A stretch of 64,000 bases of DNA from JACKHO01 sp041398745 (GTDB lineage: Bacteria > Planctomycetota > Planctomycetia > Planctomycetales > Planctomycetaceae): contig JAWKUB010000005.1 of assembly GCA_041398745.1 (NCBI GenBank), positions 372,001 to 436,000 on the forward strand, written 5' to 3'. Numbering within the stretch: position 1 is the first letter of the stretch; every line of letters begins with the position of its first letter. Under the pieces are notes generated by a model. The model made no database searches and was not told the DNA's origin. It worked only from the letters and a program-made list of their open reading frames with translations. The translations under genes were made by a program, and so were the position numbers. Positions 18,047-27,158 of the stretch are shown here, one piece after another.

Positions 18047-21010
18047 TTACGCCGCACCAACCGCAGGCTTCTTGTTTCGGTTCATCAGGTAAACAAGTAC
18101 GGGGCTGGCCACGTAAATCGAACTGTAGGTTCCCACGACAATTCCCAACAGTAGACAGAAGGCGAATCCGTGGATGCCTTCGCCGCCGACGACATACAGA
18201 ATGACAAGCACAATGAATGTGGTTAGCGAGGTCAGCAAGGTTCGCGAGAGCGTCTGATTGAGACTCAGGTTCACCATGTCATCGGTCAGGTTCGGGTTGC
18301 GTCCCCGGACCTCACGAATGCGGTCGAACACCACAATGGTATCGTTCAGCGAGTAACCAATAATGGTCAGGAATGCGGCCACAATGGACAGATTGATTTT
18401 GAAATCTTCCAGGAAGAAGATCGACTTCAGTGGCGTACCGCTCAGGTAGGCACCAATCGCTACAGCCCCCAAGGTGATGAGCACGTCGTGAACGAGAGCG
18501 ACCACGGCGGCCAGACCGAAGCTGACCGTCTGGAAGCGGTACCAGAGGTAACCAATGATCATCAGCAGGCTGAGAATCATGGCCCAAATGGCCGCGCTCT
18601 GAGCTTCACCGGCGACTTGAGAGTCGAACGTGTTTACTTCGTCGAACAGCGGATGGGCCTCCATTTCGGTCTTGATTTTCGTTAAGAACGAATCGATTTG
18701 TTCCTTCTCGATGACCTTGCCGAACTTCAAACGCAGGTTCGTGACTTTGGCATCGGCTGCCACGTCATTCGCCTGCAATTCAGCCGCAACGAGGGTCGAG
18801 AGATCTTCCGCACTGAAGAGTTCCAAATCTTCAAGATGACTTCGGGCAGCTTCAGCGAAGCCGACTGCCGTCATGGGTTCCTTCAGCGTGACGTCCACAA
18901 TGTGGCCGCCGGGGAACGGATCGATGGCCTGATCATCCGCAGGCGGAGTGGCGGCTTCGGCGATGTCCTGAACTTCACCAAAGGTGACATTCTGCAGGAT
19001 GAGCTTGAAGTTTGTGGCGGCGAAGGCATCTCGCACTTCGTCTTTCACCTTTTCAGCGGCCTGCTTGTCACTTGCCTCGGTGACGGTACGCATGCGGTAC
19101 ATTTTGCGAAGGGAACCGTCTTCCTGAACCGCTTCCAGTTCTTCCAAAGCGAGTGATTTATCGAACTTGGGTTCGAGCGTGGACTTCACGTCGGCAAACG
19201 TCGGGTTGCTACCTTCTTCAAAGCTGAAGGTCACCATGGCACCGCCACGGAAGTCGATGTCAAGGTTTTCCTTACCACGCATGCCGACTGCGACGAGGCC
19301 AATGACAATAACCACCACCGAAGCAATTGCAGCCATCTTTTTCTTACCGACAAAGTCGATTTCCGTCTTTTCGCCAACGAGGCTGAACATTTTGAGGTCG
19401 GTAATCCACTTCTTCTTTTCAGCAATATCGAAAATGAGTCGGCCAATGTAAACCGCACTGAACATACTGGCACAAATGCCGACGAACAGGGCGACAGCGA
19501 AACCTTTCACCTGATCGGTTCCGATGTAGTACAGCACGACAGCGGTCAACAATGTGGTGAGGTTGGAGTCGAAAATGGTCATGAAGGCCTTTTCGAAACC
19601 GTTCTTGATGGCCATTCTCAGGCTGGAACCCTTGGCTCGTTCCTCACGAATACGTTCGAAAATGAGCACGTTGGCGTCGACCGCCATACCGACGGTGAGC
19701 ACCAGACCGGCTAGACCAGGCAGGGTGAATGTGGCGTCGATAATGGACATAACGCCCATCACGAGCACAATGTTGAGGGCGAGACAGACATCAGCCACGA
19801 AACCAGCCATCAGGTAGTAACCAGCCGTGAACACGAATACGGCCAGGAGCGACCAAATCATCGCCCACTTACCTTTGTCCTGAACGTCCTTTCCGAGGGT
19901 TGGACTGACGGTGGACTCGTTCACGGGCGTTTCGTTCAGCGGCACAACCAGCGAACCGGCGTTCAACACGCTCATGAGTTCGTCGATTTCGTCTCTCGAA
20001 AAACGACCATCGATTTGTCCGGAACCGCCAGGAATGGGACCGTTAATGACGGGAGCGGAATGGATTTCTCCGTTGAGCAGAATCGCCAAGTGCGTCTTGG
20101 GCTTGCCTTCACGAGGACGGTACTCCGTGGTAATTTCGCGGAACAGCCGGGCTCCCGTGCTATCGAGTTTGAACGTCACGCTTAATCCATTGTCACCGTA
20201 TGACTGACCAATCGAACGCAACATGCGACCGGTAATCCGTCGCTCCTTTACAGGATCAACAACGACGAGATATTCACGCACGACGCCATTTGCGGAAGGG
20301 AGTTCCCGAATTGCCAACTGCTGGTCGCCCAGAACAACCTTTGGCTCGCCCGTTTCCACATTCTTGGCAGAGCGGTGCCATTCAGCCACGATGGCATTGT
20401 CTTTTACGATGTTCTTGACGGACGTTCCTTTCGACATCGCCAGTTCGATGAGCTGACGATGATCGCCGCGATCAGCGAGCAGGGCGAACTCCAACTCGCC
20501 CAAGTTCACGATTTGCTTCTTAATCCGTTCCGTCTTTTCCTGATCGGCCCCCGGCACAATGATTTCAATGCGGTCGGCACCAACGCCGCGGACGGTGACT
20601 TCTTCCGTACCGGAAGGATTCACGCGTTTACGAATGGCTTCCACCATTTTTTCCATGACAGCAGACGTCACGGCGTTCTCTTCGGCGGCCTCCCGGTCGA
20701 TTTCGTAGACGAGGTTCGTGCCCCCGGCGAGATCGATTCCCAAGCTGAGCGCTTCATCCAATGGTTTGATGATGAAGGGAATCGCACAAAGCGTCAGGAC
20801 GAAGAGCGTCACGCCAATTCGCGTGCCAACCTCTTTCATTTTCAATGCTGCAGCAACGAGGTTCCCCACGACGAATGGCAGCACAATGACCGCCACCACT
20901 ACGAGGAACGTCACAATTCCCTGCCACGAACTGCCATCGGCGGCCGTATCGCCAGCCAGGTTCTTTGCGTCTTCCGCCAGCAACAACCAGTTTGCACCCA
21001 AGGGGTTCAT
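18047..21010 (-). CDS. secDF: Fused SecD-SecF protein translocase subunit
   Basis: The protein has 987 aa from the ATG at 21010, which has GGAG 8 nt upstream; a TTG further up is weaker. It couples the proton-motive force to SecYEG-dependent export from the periplasmic side. The SecD half begins after two N-terminal hydrophobic segments with LGIDLAGGTNLVYEID, then the large P1 head and a membrane block containing LVLTVGMAVDANVLIFERIREE. The SecF half starts near residue 540 (DIDFRGGAMVTFSFEE) and ends with IIGYSLNDTIVVFDRIREVR and membrane helices. Roughly twelve membrane spans are expected, plus an extra N-terminal pair. In many bacteria these are two genes. The yajC gene lies 153 bp upstream on the same strand. 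Confidence 0.95.
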   Translation of the reverse strand: MNPLGANWLLLAEDAKNLAGDTAADGSSWQGIVTFLVVVAVIVLPFVVGNLVAAALKMKEVGTRIGVTLFVLTLCAIPFIIKPLDEALSLGIDLAGGTNLVYEIDREAAEENAVTSAVMEKMVEAIRKRVNPSGTEEVTVRGVGADRIEIIVPGADQEKTERIKKQIVNLGELEFALLADRGDHRQLIELAMSKGTSVKNIVKDNAIVAEWHRSAKNVETGEPKVVLGDQQLAIRELPSANGVVREYLVVVDPVKERRITGRMLRSIGQSYGDNGLSVTFKLDSTGARLFREITTEYRPREGKPKTHLAILLNGEIHSAPVINGPIPGGSGQIDGRFSRDEIDELMSVLNAGSLVVPLNETPVNESTVSPTLGKDVQDKGKWAMIWSLLAVFVFTAGYYLMAGFVADVCLALNIVLVMGVMSIIDATFTLPGLAGLVLTVGMAVDANVLIFERIREERAKGSSLRMAIKNGFEKAFMTIFDSNLTTLLTAVVLYYIGTDQVKGFAVALFVGICASMFSAVYIGRLIFDIAEKKKWITDLKMFSLVGEKTEIDFVGKKKMAAIASVVVIVIGLVAVGMRGKENLDIDFRGGAMVTFSFEEGSNPTFADVKSTLEPKFDKSLALEELEAVQEDGSLRKMYRMRTVTEASDKQAAEKVKDEVRDAFAATNFKLILQNVTFGEVQDIAEAATPPADDQAIDPFPGGHIVDVTLKEPMTAVGFAEAARSHLEDLELFSAEDLSTLVAAELQANDVAADAKVTNLRLKFGKVIEKEQIDSFLTKIKTEMEAHPLFDEVNTFDSQVAGEAQSAAIWAMILSLLMIIGYLWYRFQTVSFGLAAVVALVHDVLITLGAVAIGAYLSGTPLKSIFFLEDFKINLSIVAAFLTIIGYSLNDTIVVFDRIREVRGRNPNLTDDMVNLSLNQTLSRTLLTSLTTFIVLVILYVVGGEGIHGFAFCLLLGIVVGTYSSIYVASPVLVYLMNRNKKPAVGAA

Positions 21011-21163
21011 CCGGAACACTCCGTCCTTGACTGTGCCTTCATTGGAGAAGGGCCACAGCAAAACAATCGTAAAAAGTTGTGGGAAAATGCCATGACGTCA
21101 TGGCTAACGAATTCAGAATTTGTTTCGAGGCCCGCACCGCAGACACCGAAACCCAAGACGTAT

Positions 21164-21547
21164 TTAGCTCTTCGCTTCTTCTTCGCCTTTCTTGGGCGTG
21201 AATTCACGAATTGCTGAAGCCTCGATTTTCATGCGGGTATTGTCGTCGACCTTAATGGTCACTTCCGACTTGTCTTCGGAGGCACTCACAAACGTCCCTT
21301 TAATTCCACCAATGGTGGTCACGGGATCGTTCTTCTTCAGGGTCGCAATCAACTCATCACGTTTCGTTTTTTCACTCGACTCGTTCCGTCGCATCATGAT
21401 TTGCAGGACGAGCATTACAGCCAGCACTGGCATCATGAACCAGAACATTTGCTGTAGCCCACCGCCTCCGCCGTCTTTGGCAGCCTCTTCGGGAACGCGC
21501 TCAAGGTCATCCGCCAGGAGGGTGAAGAATGTAAACAGGGAATTCAT
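21164..21547 (-). CDS. yajC: Preprotein translocase accessory subunit YajC
   Basis: The protein has 127 aa. A glycine-rich segment leads into one membrane helix, MFWFMMPVLAVMLVLQIMMRR, followed by the YajC signature: RDELIATLKKNDPVTTIGGIKGTFVSASEDKSEVTIKVDDNTRMKIEASAIREF. YajC joins the SecDF complex. Residues about 5-30 before the helix (LADDLERVPEEAAKDGGGGG) are longer and more acidic than in E. coli YajC. It is placed between tgt and secDF, the common bacterial order tgt-yajC-secD-secF. Confidence 0.93.
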   Translation of the reverse strand: MNSLFTFFTLLADDLERVPEEAAKDGGGGGLQQMFWFMMPVLAVMLVLQIMMRRNESSEKTKRDELIATLKKNDPVTTIGGIKGTFVSASEDKSEVTIKVDDNTRMKIEASAIREFTPKKGEEEAKS

Positions 21548-21677
21548 GAAAAACGGACGAGGTTAAAACGCAAAAAATGAGCCATCGTCAACGAATTGAC
21601 GCCCGCATTCGAACAGGTGCGGAGGAGTCGGTTTACACCGCTTCTCACGCCACTCCCCAAAATGCGAAGGGCGTAGT

Positions 21678-22796
21678 TTAGGGCTCACTTGCAGTTGCGG
21701 CAAGATGGGCGAGTCGAAACTCCGCCCCACGATTCAACTTGATGGCTTCACGCAGGTCGCGGACGAGTTTTTGGTAGTATGTAAGATTGTGAATTGACAC
21801 CAGCATGGGCCCCAGCATCTCACCAACATGGAACAGGTGTCGTAAGTAGCCTCGGGAGTGTTCCGTGCAGGCAATGCAGCTGCAATTCGGGTCCAGCGGT
21901 CCGGTGTCACGGATATGACTGGAATTCCTTAGTTTGACCGCCCCCTGACTGGTAAAGGCCGTGGCGTTTCGAGCGTTTCGCGTCGGCATGACGCAGTCGA
22001 ACAGGTCAATTCCCCGCAAAACGGCCTCGATAATGTCAATGGGACGCCCTACCCCCATGAGGTACCGAGGCTTTTCGACTGGCAGCACGGGAACGGTGGC
22101 ATCGAGGGTCCGATACATATCTGACGGTGCCTCACCGACGCTCAACCCACCCACCGCATATCCCGGAAAATCAATTGGGATAAGACCTTCCGCCGAACGC
22201 TCACGCAGGCCAGGATCGATGCCACCTTGCACAATGCCAAACAACGCCTGATCGGAACGCCGCTGGGCATCGCGACAAAGCTGCGCCCAACGGGTGGTTC
22301 GATCAACTGCCGCCAGGATTTGTTCGCGGGGGGCGTCAGCCGGTGGACATTCGTCGAGACACATAATGCAGTCGGCCCCAAGGTCTTCCTGGATTTCCAC
22401 GGCTCGCTGCGGAGTGAGTTCCAGTAAACTCCCATCAATATGGGACTTAAACTGCACGCGGTCTTCCGTCAGCCGCCGTAGACCCGAGAGGCTAAAGACC
22501 TGGAATCCACCGCTATCGGTCAGGATGGGACCATCCCAGTTCATGAGCTGATGGAGTCCACCTAGGTCCCGCACGACTTCCGATCCAGGTCGCAGTGCCA
22601 GGTGATATGTGTTGGCGAGGATCATTTGGGCCCCACACTCCCGCAAATCGCGCGGCAACACACCCTTTACGGACCCGCGCGTTCCCACAGGCATGAAGGC
22701 CGGCGTTTCGACGACTCCATGCGGCGTAGACCATCGCCCTGTCCGCCCAGCGGACGACGAGTCGGTGGCATCAAGTTGGAAGCTGAAGTGTGTCAC
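21678..22796 (-). CDS. tgt: tRNA-guanine transglycosylase (queuine tRNA-ribosyltransferase)
   Basis: The protein (372 aa from a GTG codon) exchanges guanine 34 of GUN-anticodon tRNAs for the queuosine precursor preQ1. Seen are the substrate-pocket segments ILTDSGGFQVFSL and DCIMCLDECPPADA, the nucleophile region IDLFDCVMPTRNARN, and the zinc site CSCIACTEHSRGYLRHL. No strong ribosome-binding site precedes the GTG, but no better start lies nearby: the next methionine falls inside the domain. It heads the tgt-yajC-secDF run, which is probably cotranscribed. Confidence 0.95.
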   Translation of the reverse strand: MTHFSFQLDATDSSSAGRTGRWSTPHGVVETPAFMPVGTRGSVKGVLPRDLRECGAQMILANTYHLALRPGSEVVRDLGGLHQLMNWDGPILTDSGGFQVFSLSGLRRLTEDRVQFKSHIDGSLLELTPQRAVEIQEDLGADCIMCLDECPPADAPREQILAAVDRTTRWAQLCRDAQRRSDQALFGIVQGGIDPGLRERSAEGLIPIDFPGYAVGGLSVGEAPSDMYRTLDATVPVLPVEKPRYLMGVGRPIDIIEAVLRGIDLFDCVMPTRNARNATAFTSQGAVKLRNSSHIRDTGPLDPNCSCIACTEHSRGYLRHLFHVGEMLGPMLVSIHNLTYYQKLVRDLREAIKLNRGAEFRLAHLAATASEP

Positions 22797-22949
22797 ACGC
22801 GAATGAATAACGGCCGTGCGGGCGACTCACAACTGACCTTCCAAAATTCATGCGTAACCAATCCCCATTGACCGATTCCTCCCCGCCGACCTACATTTGC
22901 CGCATAGACATTCCGACTGTTGGCTGCCAATTCTGCAAGGAGGAAGAGA

Positions 22950-23807
22950 ATGCCAAGTCTACGCACGATTTCGATGATGGGCCTGGTTCTTATCAGTTCG
23001 CTCGACGTGGCCAACGCACAACAACTCCGGGTGCAGCCAGAACCATTGTTGCTGGCTGATCCTGTTACTCCTGGAGCCCGATTAAGGAACTTGCGGGAAG
23101 CGGAAGCTCATTTGAGGGCTGCAGGTGACAATGAACTCGCTGATAAACTGGGGGCCCGAATTCACGAGGAGGAAGAGAGAATTGCAACACAACTGCACGA
23201 GAAGAAGACACAGCTCGAAGCCCTCATGCGTGAAATCGTTGAACTTCAACAGGTTTCCGACGAGGGTCGCGTCGTCAAATTCGAATGCCTGATACTGAAA
23301 ATGAACCGCGACAAGCTTGGACTTCTGGAAGGAATCTCGGAACCAACTCATTTGGTCACGTCGACATTTCCACGCGAATTTACCGAGGTCTTCCGCCCTC
23401 AGCCGGGCGTCGATGTGTTAAGCCGCCCTCAGGTTATTGCCATGATGGACCATGCCGCAGGAATTCAGGTTGGGCAGGAGGTCCCAATCGTGCAACCAGC
23501 TGCTGCCAACGACGTGCGCGTTGACGCGCGAACAGTTGGGATCAAATTGGAGTTAAGGCCCCGCTACAGTGCGCAACACGACGAAAGAATCAATCTGGAG
23601 GCATGCTTCCAATACTCAGAAGCCGATTTCGACTCTGGCGTGAAAGTTCGTGACGTCATCGTTCCGGCGCTACACGAGTCTCAAGCTTTTTTCGAGACGG
23701 AAATGACCTTCGGAGACACGATGTGTGTCATCCTGCCTCGAGGAGAAACGCATGTTGCCGTAGCTCTCGTCCGCCTAGTTGAGTATGAAGACCGGGCGCA
23801 GCAATAG
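22950..23807 (+). CDS. Exported protein with coiled coil and secretin-like domain
   Basis: The protein has 285 aa from an ATG preceded by a near-perfect AAGGAGG. The signal peptide is MPSLRTISMMGLVLISSLDV followed by ANAQ. Residues about 40-105 form a charged helical region (LRNLREAEAHLRAAGDNELADKL, EEEERIATQLHEKKTQLEALMREIVELQQ), probably a coiled coil. From about 115 on the sequence resembles the core of type II/III secretins: VDVLSRPQVIAMMDHAAGIQVGQEVPI, VGIKLELRPRY and a closing ILPRGETHVAVALVRLVEY strand. A full secretin is more than twice as long and has N-domains, absent here. It stands alone and ends in a convergent terminator. The secretin relation is a moderate-confidence reading. 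Confidence 0.7.
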   Translation: MPSLRTISMMGLVLISSLDVANAQQLRVQPEPLLLADPVTPGARLRNLREAEAHLRAAGDNELADKLGARIHEEEERIATQLHEKKTQLEALMREIVELQQVSDEGRVVKFECLILKMNRDKLGLLEGISEPTHLVTSTFPREFTEVFRPQPGVDVLSRPQVIAMMDHAAGIQVGQEVPIVQPAAANDVRVDARTVGIKLELRPRYSAQHDERINLEACFQYSEADFDSGVKVRDVIVPALHESQAFFETEMTFGDTMCVILPRGETHVAVALVRLVEYEDRAQQ

Positions 23808-23843
23808 CATGCCCTTGGCACCAGCGAGACATCGACGAAAGAA

Positions 23844-23879
23844 AGAGCCGCCCCTTCGTTGCAACGAAGAAGCGGCTCT
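23844..23879. terminator. Bidirectional hairpin between convergent genes
   Basis: AGAGCCGC with GCGGCTCT and TTCGTT with AACGAA form a 17-bp stem interrupted by two mismatches, with a 2-nt GC loop. It lies between the plus-strand secretin-like gene (stop 23807) and the minus-strand oxidoreductase gene (stop 23919). A purine run before it gives a T-rich stretch on the minus strand. Confidence 0.75.
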
Positions 23880-23918
23880 GTTCAATTCTTGATGCCTCAA
23901 TTCAAGGCAAAGCAAATC

Positions 23919-25289
23919 CTAGTACTCGGTCTTGGTAATCAAACCAGGGGCAGGTACTGGGTATTTGCCGTTTGCGAGCATTTGCAGCGGTGCAGGAGAA
24001 TCGTAGGTGAGAGTCTCGACACCAGGAGCAAATTCGTGCTCGCAATTGAGCATTTGGTCATAGGTAATGACCTGACCGGTGTGAGCGGCCATGCGTCCCA
24101 TGGCGGTGACAATGCTCGCCTCGGTACCACGCTTCACTTCGTTATAAGGCAGGTCTTCTCGAATTGCCTTGAGCAGGTCATCCCATTCCAAATCGTACGG
24201 ATTTGGTTCCGGCTGTGGGTATTCCCACAACAGGTGTTCTTTCACGCCGAGGTGCTGGCCAGCGTAAATCCGGGCCTTCGACGGTGCGTGTGACGAAGTA
24301 GAAATGTAGGCACAGTTCTTCGTACCGTGGGCATAGCTGGCAAATTCGTTGTGGCAGCCAGGCATGCAGCGGCCTTCGAGGAACAGTTTCGCACCGTCGG
24401 CGAACGTGTATTCGACCGAGTAGGAATCGAAGTTCTGATCGATGTTATCACCACGGTAGTGACGGCCACCAGCAGCCTGCGCCTCAACTGGCCAGGCATC
24501 TTTCATCCAGCAGCATTCATCAATGTTGTGAATGAGGAAGTCGCTGAACGCACCACCGCTGGCCCACAGGAATCCGTGGAAGTTACGGATTTGATGCTCC
24601 AGTTCGCTCATTCCTTCCGGACGTGGGCCGACAAAAGCCGATCCCGTTGGTCCCGCCTGGCGATACGCACGCATGAGCGTAATGTCGCCCAGTTCACCCT
24701 GTCGGATGCGTTCGTACAGTTCGCCACGAGCGAGACAGTGACGGCACATCAGGCCGACACCGACCTTCAGGTTCTTCTTCACCGACTCTTCATACAGTTC
24801 CAGCATTCTGCGAGCGGACGGGCCGTCAGTCGCAATCGGCTTTTCCATGAAGACGTTGAGGCCTTTTTCGATGGCGTACTTGAAGTGTACCCAGCGAAAC
24901 GCCATGGGAGTGGTGAGGATGACCACGTCGCCGGGACGCAGCATGTCCATCACTTCCTTGTAACCTTCGAAACCAATGATTTGACGGGCCTCAGGTACGT
25001 CGACCTTGTCTTCGTGCTTGTTCGACAGAGCTTTCAGGCTGTTGTTCAGTCGATCCTGGAACACGTCCGCCATGGCGACAAGTTTCGTGGGACCGTATTT
25101 GGCTCGCAGTGCGTTATCGACGGCACCGGTACCGCGGCCACCGCATCCGACAAGTGCGAGTTGGACAGTATTGTCTTCGGCGGCATACGCGCCGGCGGAA
25201 ATCAGGGTGGGAATGGTGAGCGCGCCAGCGACTGCGCCAGTCGTCTTCAGCGCTTCTCGGCGGGAAACTTTGGGATTGGGCTGAATCAT
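23919..25289 (-). CDS. Tat-exported Gfo/Idh/MocA-family oxidoreductase
   Basis: The protein has 456 aa from the ATG at 25289, with AAGGA just upstream; the open frame extends further but without a signal sequence. The N-terminus carries a twin-arginine signal (SRREALKTTGAVAGA, then LTIPTLISAGAYA), so the folded protein is exported with its cofactor. The Rossmann motif reads ALVGCGGRGTGAVDNAL and the catalytic-region motif EKPIATDGPSARRM has the family Glu-Lys-Pro. The family oxidises or reduces sugars with NAD(P). Planctomycetes carry many such paralogues with unknown substrates. It is monocistronic here. The C-terminal part contains CHNEFASYAHGTKNCAYIS and EWDDLLKAIREDLPYNEVKRG, usual for this planctomycetal subgroup. 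Confidence 0.92.
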   Translation of the reverse strand: MIQPNPKVSRREALKTTGAVAGALTIPTLISAGAYAAEDNTVQLALVGCGGRGTGAVDNALRAKYGPTKLVAMADVFQDRLNNSLKALSNKHEDKVDVPEARQIIGFEGYKEVMDMLRPGDVVILTTPMAFRWVHFKYAIEKGLNVFMEKPIATDGPSARRMLELYEESVKKNLKVGVGLMCRHCLARGELYERIRQGELGDITLMRAYRQAGPTGSAFVGPRPEGMSELEHQIRNFHGFLWASGGAFSDFLIHNIDECCWMKDAWPVEAQAAGGRHYRGDNIDQNFDSYSVEYTFADGAKLFLEGRCMPGCHNEFASYAHGTKNCAYISTSSHAPSKARIYAGQHLGVKEHLLWEYPQPEPNPYDLEWDDLLKAIREDLPYNEVKRGTEASIVTAMGRMAAHTGQVITYDQMLNCEHEFAPGVETLTYDSPAPLQMLANGKYPVPAPGLITKTEY

Positions 25290-25550
25290 TTGATCCTTCC
25301 GGAGTGGACAATAAGTTGAGAAACAATCAATTGCACTGTGTCCGCAACTCTTGCGGTTACAACAGCGCACATTGATGTTCTAACGATTATCCCTTCCGAG
25401 AGCCAACGAAACGACCACTTTTTGCAGATGTGAAAACCCTGAAAGACACCAACTAAGGGCATTTACATGCAAGTGAGTCAACTCGTCGGTCGCTTCTGAG
25501 TTCACTTGCTTGCGCTGCGTGCTGGTATGGAGCGATGCATAGTCAACTTG

Positions 25551-25877
25551 TCAGTGTGTCACGTGACTTCGGTCGAGTTCTCTCGACGCGACGGGTTGTG
25601 TCTCCCGGGACGGGATTGCTCCATTCTGGGCGACCGGTTGTTTCACCACATTCCCCGACTTCTTACTCTTACGTTGTGCCTTTCGAGGCCGTGGCAATTG
25701 CTCAGAGCGGGTCAGCACAAACATGTTCTTGCAATATCGGCACTGAATTTCCACACCTGACCGCGCCGACTGAATGGCAATGGCCTGCATGAACCGATGG
25801 CCACACAGTCCAATCAGGAAATGAAACTCATGTCCACAATCGGGGCAGAATTTGGGAAGCGCGGGAGTCGATTGCAT
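25551..25877 (-). CDS. Small Zn-ribbon-type hypothetical protein
   Basis: The protein has 108 aa from the ATG at 25877 (an alternative start lies four codons upstream). Cysteine pairs that could bind zinc are seen as FCPDCGHEFHF near residue 11 and QCRYCKNMFVL near residue 46, with LCGHRF between them. The rest is a basic, polar tail (RPRKAQRKSKKSGNVVKQP) with no predicted structure. No family is assigned. The cysteine spacing supports the minus-strand frame over overlapping plus-strand open frames. It may contact nucleic acid or serve as a small adaptor; this is a guess from the composition only. Confidence 0.5.
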   Translation of the reverse strand: MQSTPALPKFCPDCGHEFHFLIGLCGHRFMQAIAIQSARSGVEIQCRYCKNMFVLTRSEQLPRPRKAQRKSKKSGNVVKQPVAQNGAIPSRETQPVASRELDRSHVTH

Positions 25878-25883
25878 TGCCCA

Positions 25884-26000
25884 TCTCACACATCAGAATT
25901 GATGATCGACACCCTTTGCATACTGAACACACGCCTTGCCGACTGGCTGGACGCAGGTTCGAGTTGTTCTTTGGCGTCGGTTTCTCTCAGATGTGTGAGA
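25884..26000. repeat. 117-bp segment bounded by 11-bp inverted repeats
   Basis: TCTCACACATC (25884-25894) and GATGTGTGAGA (25990-26000) are perfect inverted copies 95 bp apart. The left copy begins 7 bp upstream of the Zn-ribbon gene ATG. No target duplication is visible. The remaining part of the gap, to 26222, shows no gene or other recognised feature. Confidence 0.5.
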
Positions 26001-26222
26001 CAATACTGTTACCAGTGACAGCTAGATGGCACACCAGTTACAAGTAGCACCGCTTTTCTCATCAATTTGATGCGAACTCTCTGCTTTTCCAGACGCTGTC
26101 ACGCTCGGAAGCTCGCGAATATGAACGAATTCTCGCGGGCCAAAGGTTGGGAGCGAGGGGATACAGAGTTATTCTGTACGTCGTTTCTCACAGTACCCGG
26201 CAATTGAAGTTTCCGCTCTCCA

Positions 26223-26603
26223 ATGAATGCATATCGAATTAGACTAGCCGGTCCCTGGGAATGGTGGGACGTGGACCAATGGAACCGAATTTCTTTGCCA
26301 GAGGTCGTTCCGCAGCGGGATTCGAAACAGCTCCGATTGCGACGGGGATTCCATACGCCATCGAATCTTGATCCCGACGAAACTGTTTCCGTCCAGATTC
26401 CAGACTCATTCGGCGAAATCCTCGAAGTGAACATCGATTCTCAACCGGTTGCCGCCTCAAGTGACCGCGAATTCGATTTGACGAGCCAATTGAACGACTA
26501 CCATCACCTGGAAGTCTGCTGCGTCCCGCTAGAGACTGAACTCACACCACCCGCACTTTTGATTCGACAAGTCCCCGCCCGTCGCGATTTGAACAGCAAA
26601 TAA
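26223..26603 (+). CDS. Hypothetical protein, tryptophan-rich start
   Basis: The protein has 126 aa. It begins RIRLAGPWEWWDVDQWNRISLPEV and continues with strand-like segments (KQLRLRRGFHTPSNLDPDETVSVQIPDSFGEILEVNIDSQPV and YHHLEVCCVPLE), which together look like a small beta-sandwich of the kind seen in sugar-binding or glycosidase N-terminal domains. I cannot confirm a family. There is no signal peptide. Its stop is 2 bp before the ATG of the next gene, so the two are almost certainly one transcription unit. Confidence 0.6.
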   Translation: MNAYRIRLAGPWEWWDVDQWNRISLPEVVPQRDSKQLRLRRGFHTPSNLDPDETVSVQIPDSFGEILEVNIDSQPVAASSDREFDLTSQLNDYHHLEVCCVPLETELTPPALLIRQVPARRDLNSK

Positions 26604-26605
26604 AC

Positions 26606-26983
26606 ATGGCCAAGTTTGAAGAATTGATTGAATCGCGCAAGGCCTGGATTGAAGAAGTCCTCCGCCCCTGGTGCGTTGCTGCGCCGCGCGTCGAGTTGCT
26701 CAAAGCGGAACAGGAATGGACCGACATTGCCGGGCGGGCCGGAGTGGAGTTCACGCTCTGGCCGTGGGCGTGGAGTCGCTTTCCAGTTCTGTACGTCGAA
26801 GGAATGGGCGGCATCAATGAGACCCACAAAGTCCAGGTCACTCTAGACAGTGGCCATTCCGTGTCTGGTTTTCCCGACAGTCGCGAAAGCCAGCGGGGCC
26901 AATTGGTACTGCTCGGTGATGACGGCCACGTGGGGCCATATTCCATCGATTCCATTGTGGCCATCGAGAGGGTGGACTCTTGA
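26606..26983 (+). CDS. Hypothetical protein, partner of the preceding gene
   Basis: The protein has 125 aa. The first 45 residues are helical and charged (KFEELIESRKAWIEEVLRPWC, LLKAEQEWTDIAGRAGVE), and the rest is strand-rich: FPVLYVEGMGGINETHKVQVTLDSGHSVSGFP, RGQLVLLGDDGHVGPYSIDSIVAIERV. The second part resembles a small barrel such as an SH3-like or PRC-type fold. No family is recognised and no catalytic motif is apparent. Tight coupling (2 bp) to the preceding gene suggests a common role; the hrpA gene starts 175 bp further on. Confidence 0.6.
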   Translation: MAKFEELIESRKAWIEEVLRPWCVAAPRVELLKAEQEWTDIAGRAGVEFTLWPWAWSRFPVLYVEGMGGINETHKVQVTLDSGHSVSGFPDSRESQRGQLVLLGDDGHVGPYSIDSIVAIERVDS

Positions 26984-27158
26984 TGGGCAATGCGAACACA
27001 TTTGTCCGGGATGTGTCCACGTTGGCGACTGTTAATGGTGGGTTACGCAAGTCATCGTGATCGTGACATGGGTTGTCACTCAGGTTGTTGGTAAATCGCG
27101 AAGCCTGCCCACCAGTTCCTTCTGACTTGCTCCACCCACCCTACGTTTTATTAGCGAC

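Noticed and set aside
24327..25319. Plus-strand open frame of 330 codons opposite the Gfo/Idh/MocA gene
   Set aside because: Product has no motif; the minus-strand gene has a Tat signal, Rossmann motif and a ribosome-binding site.
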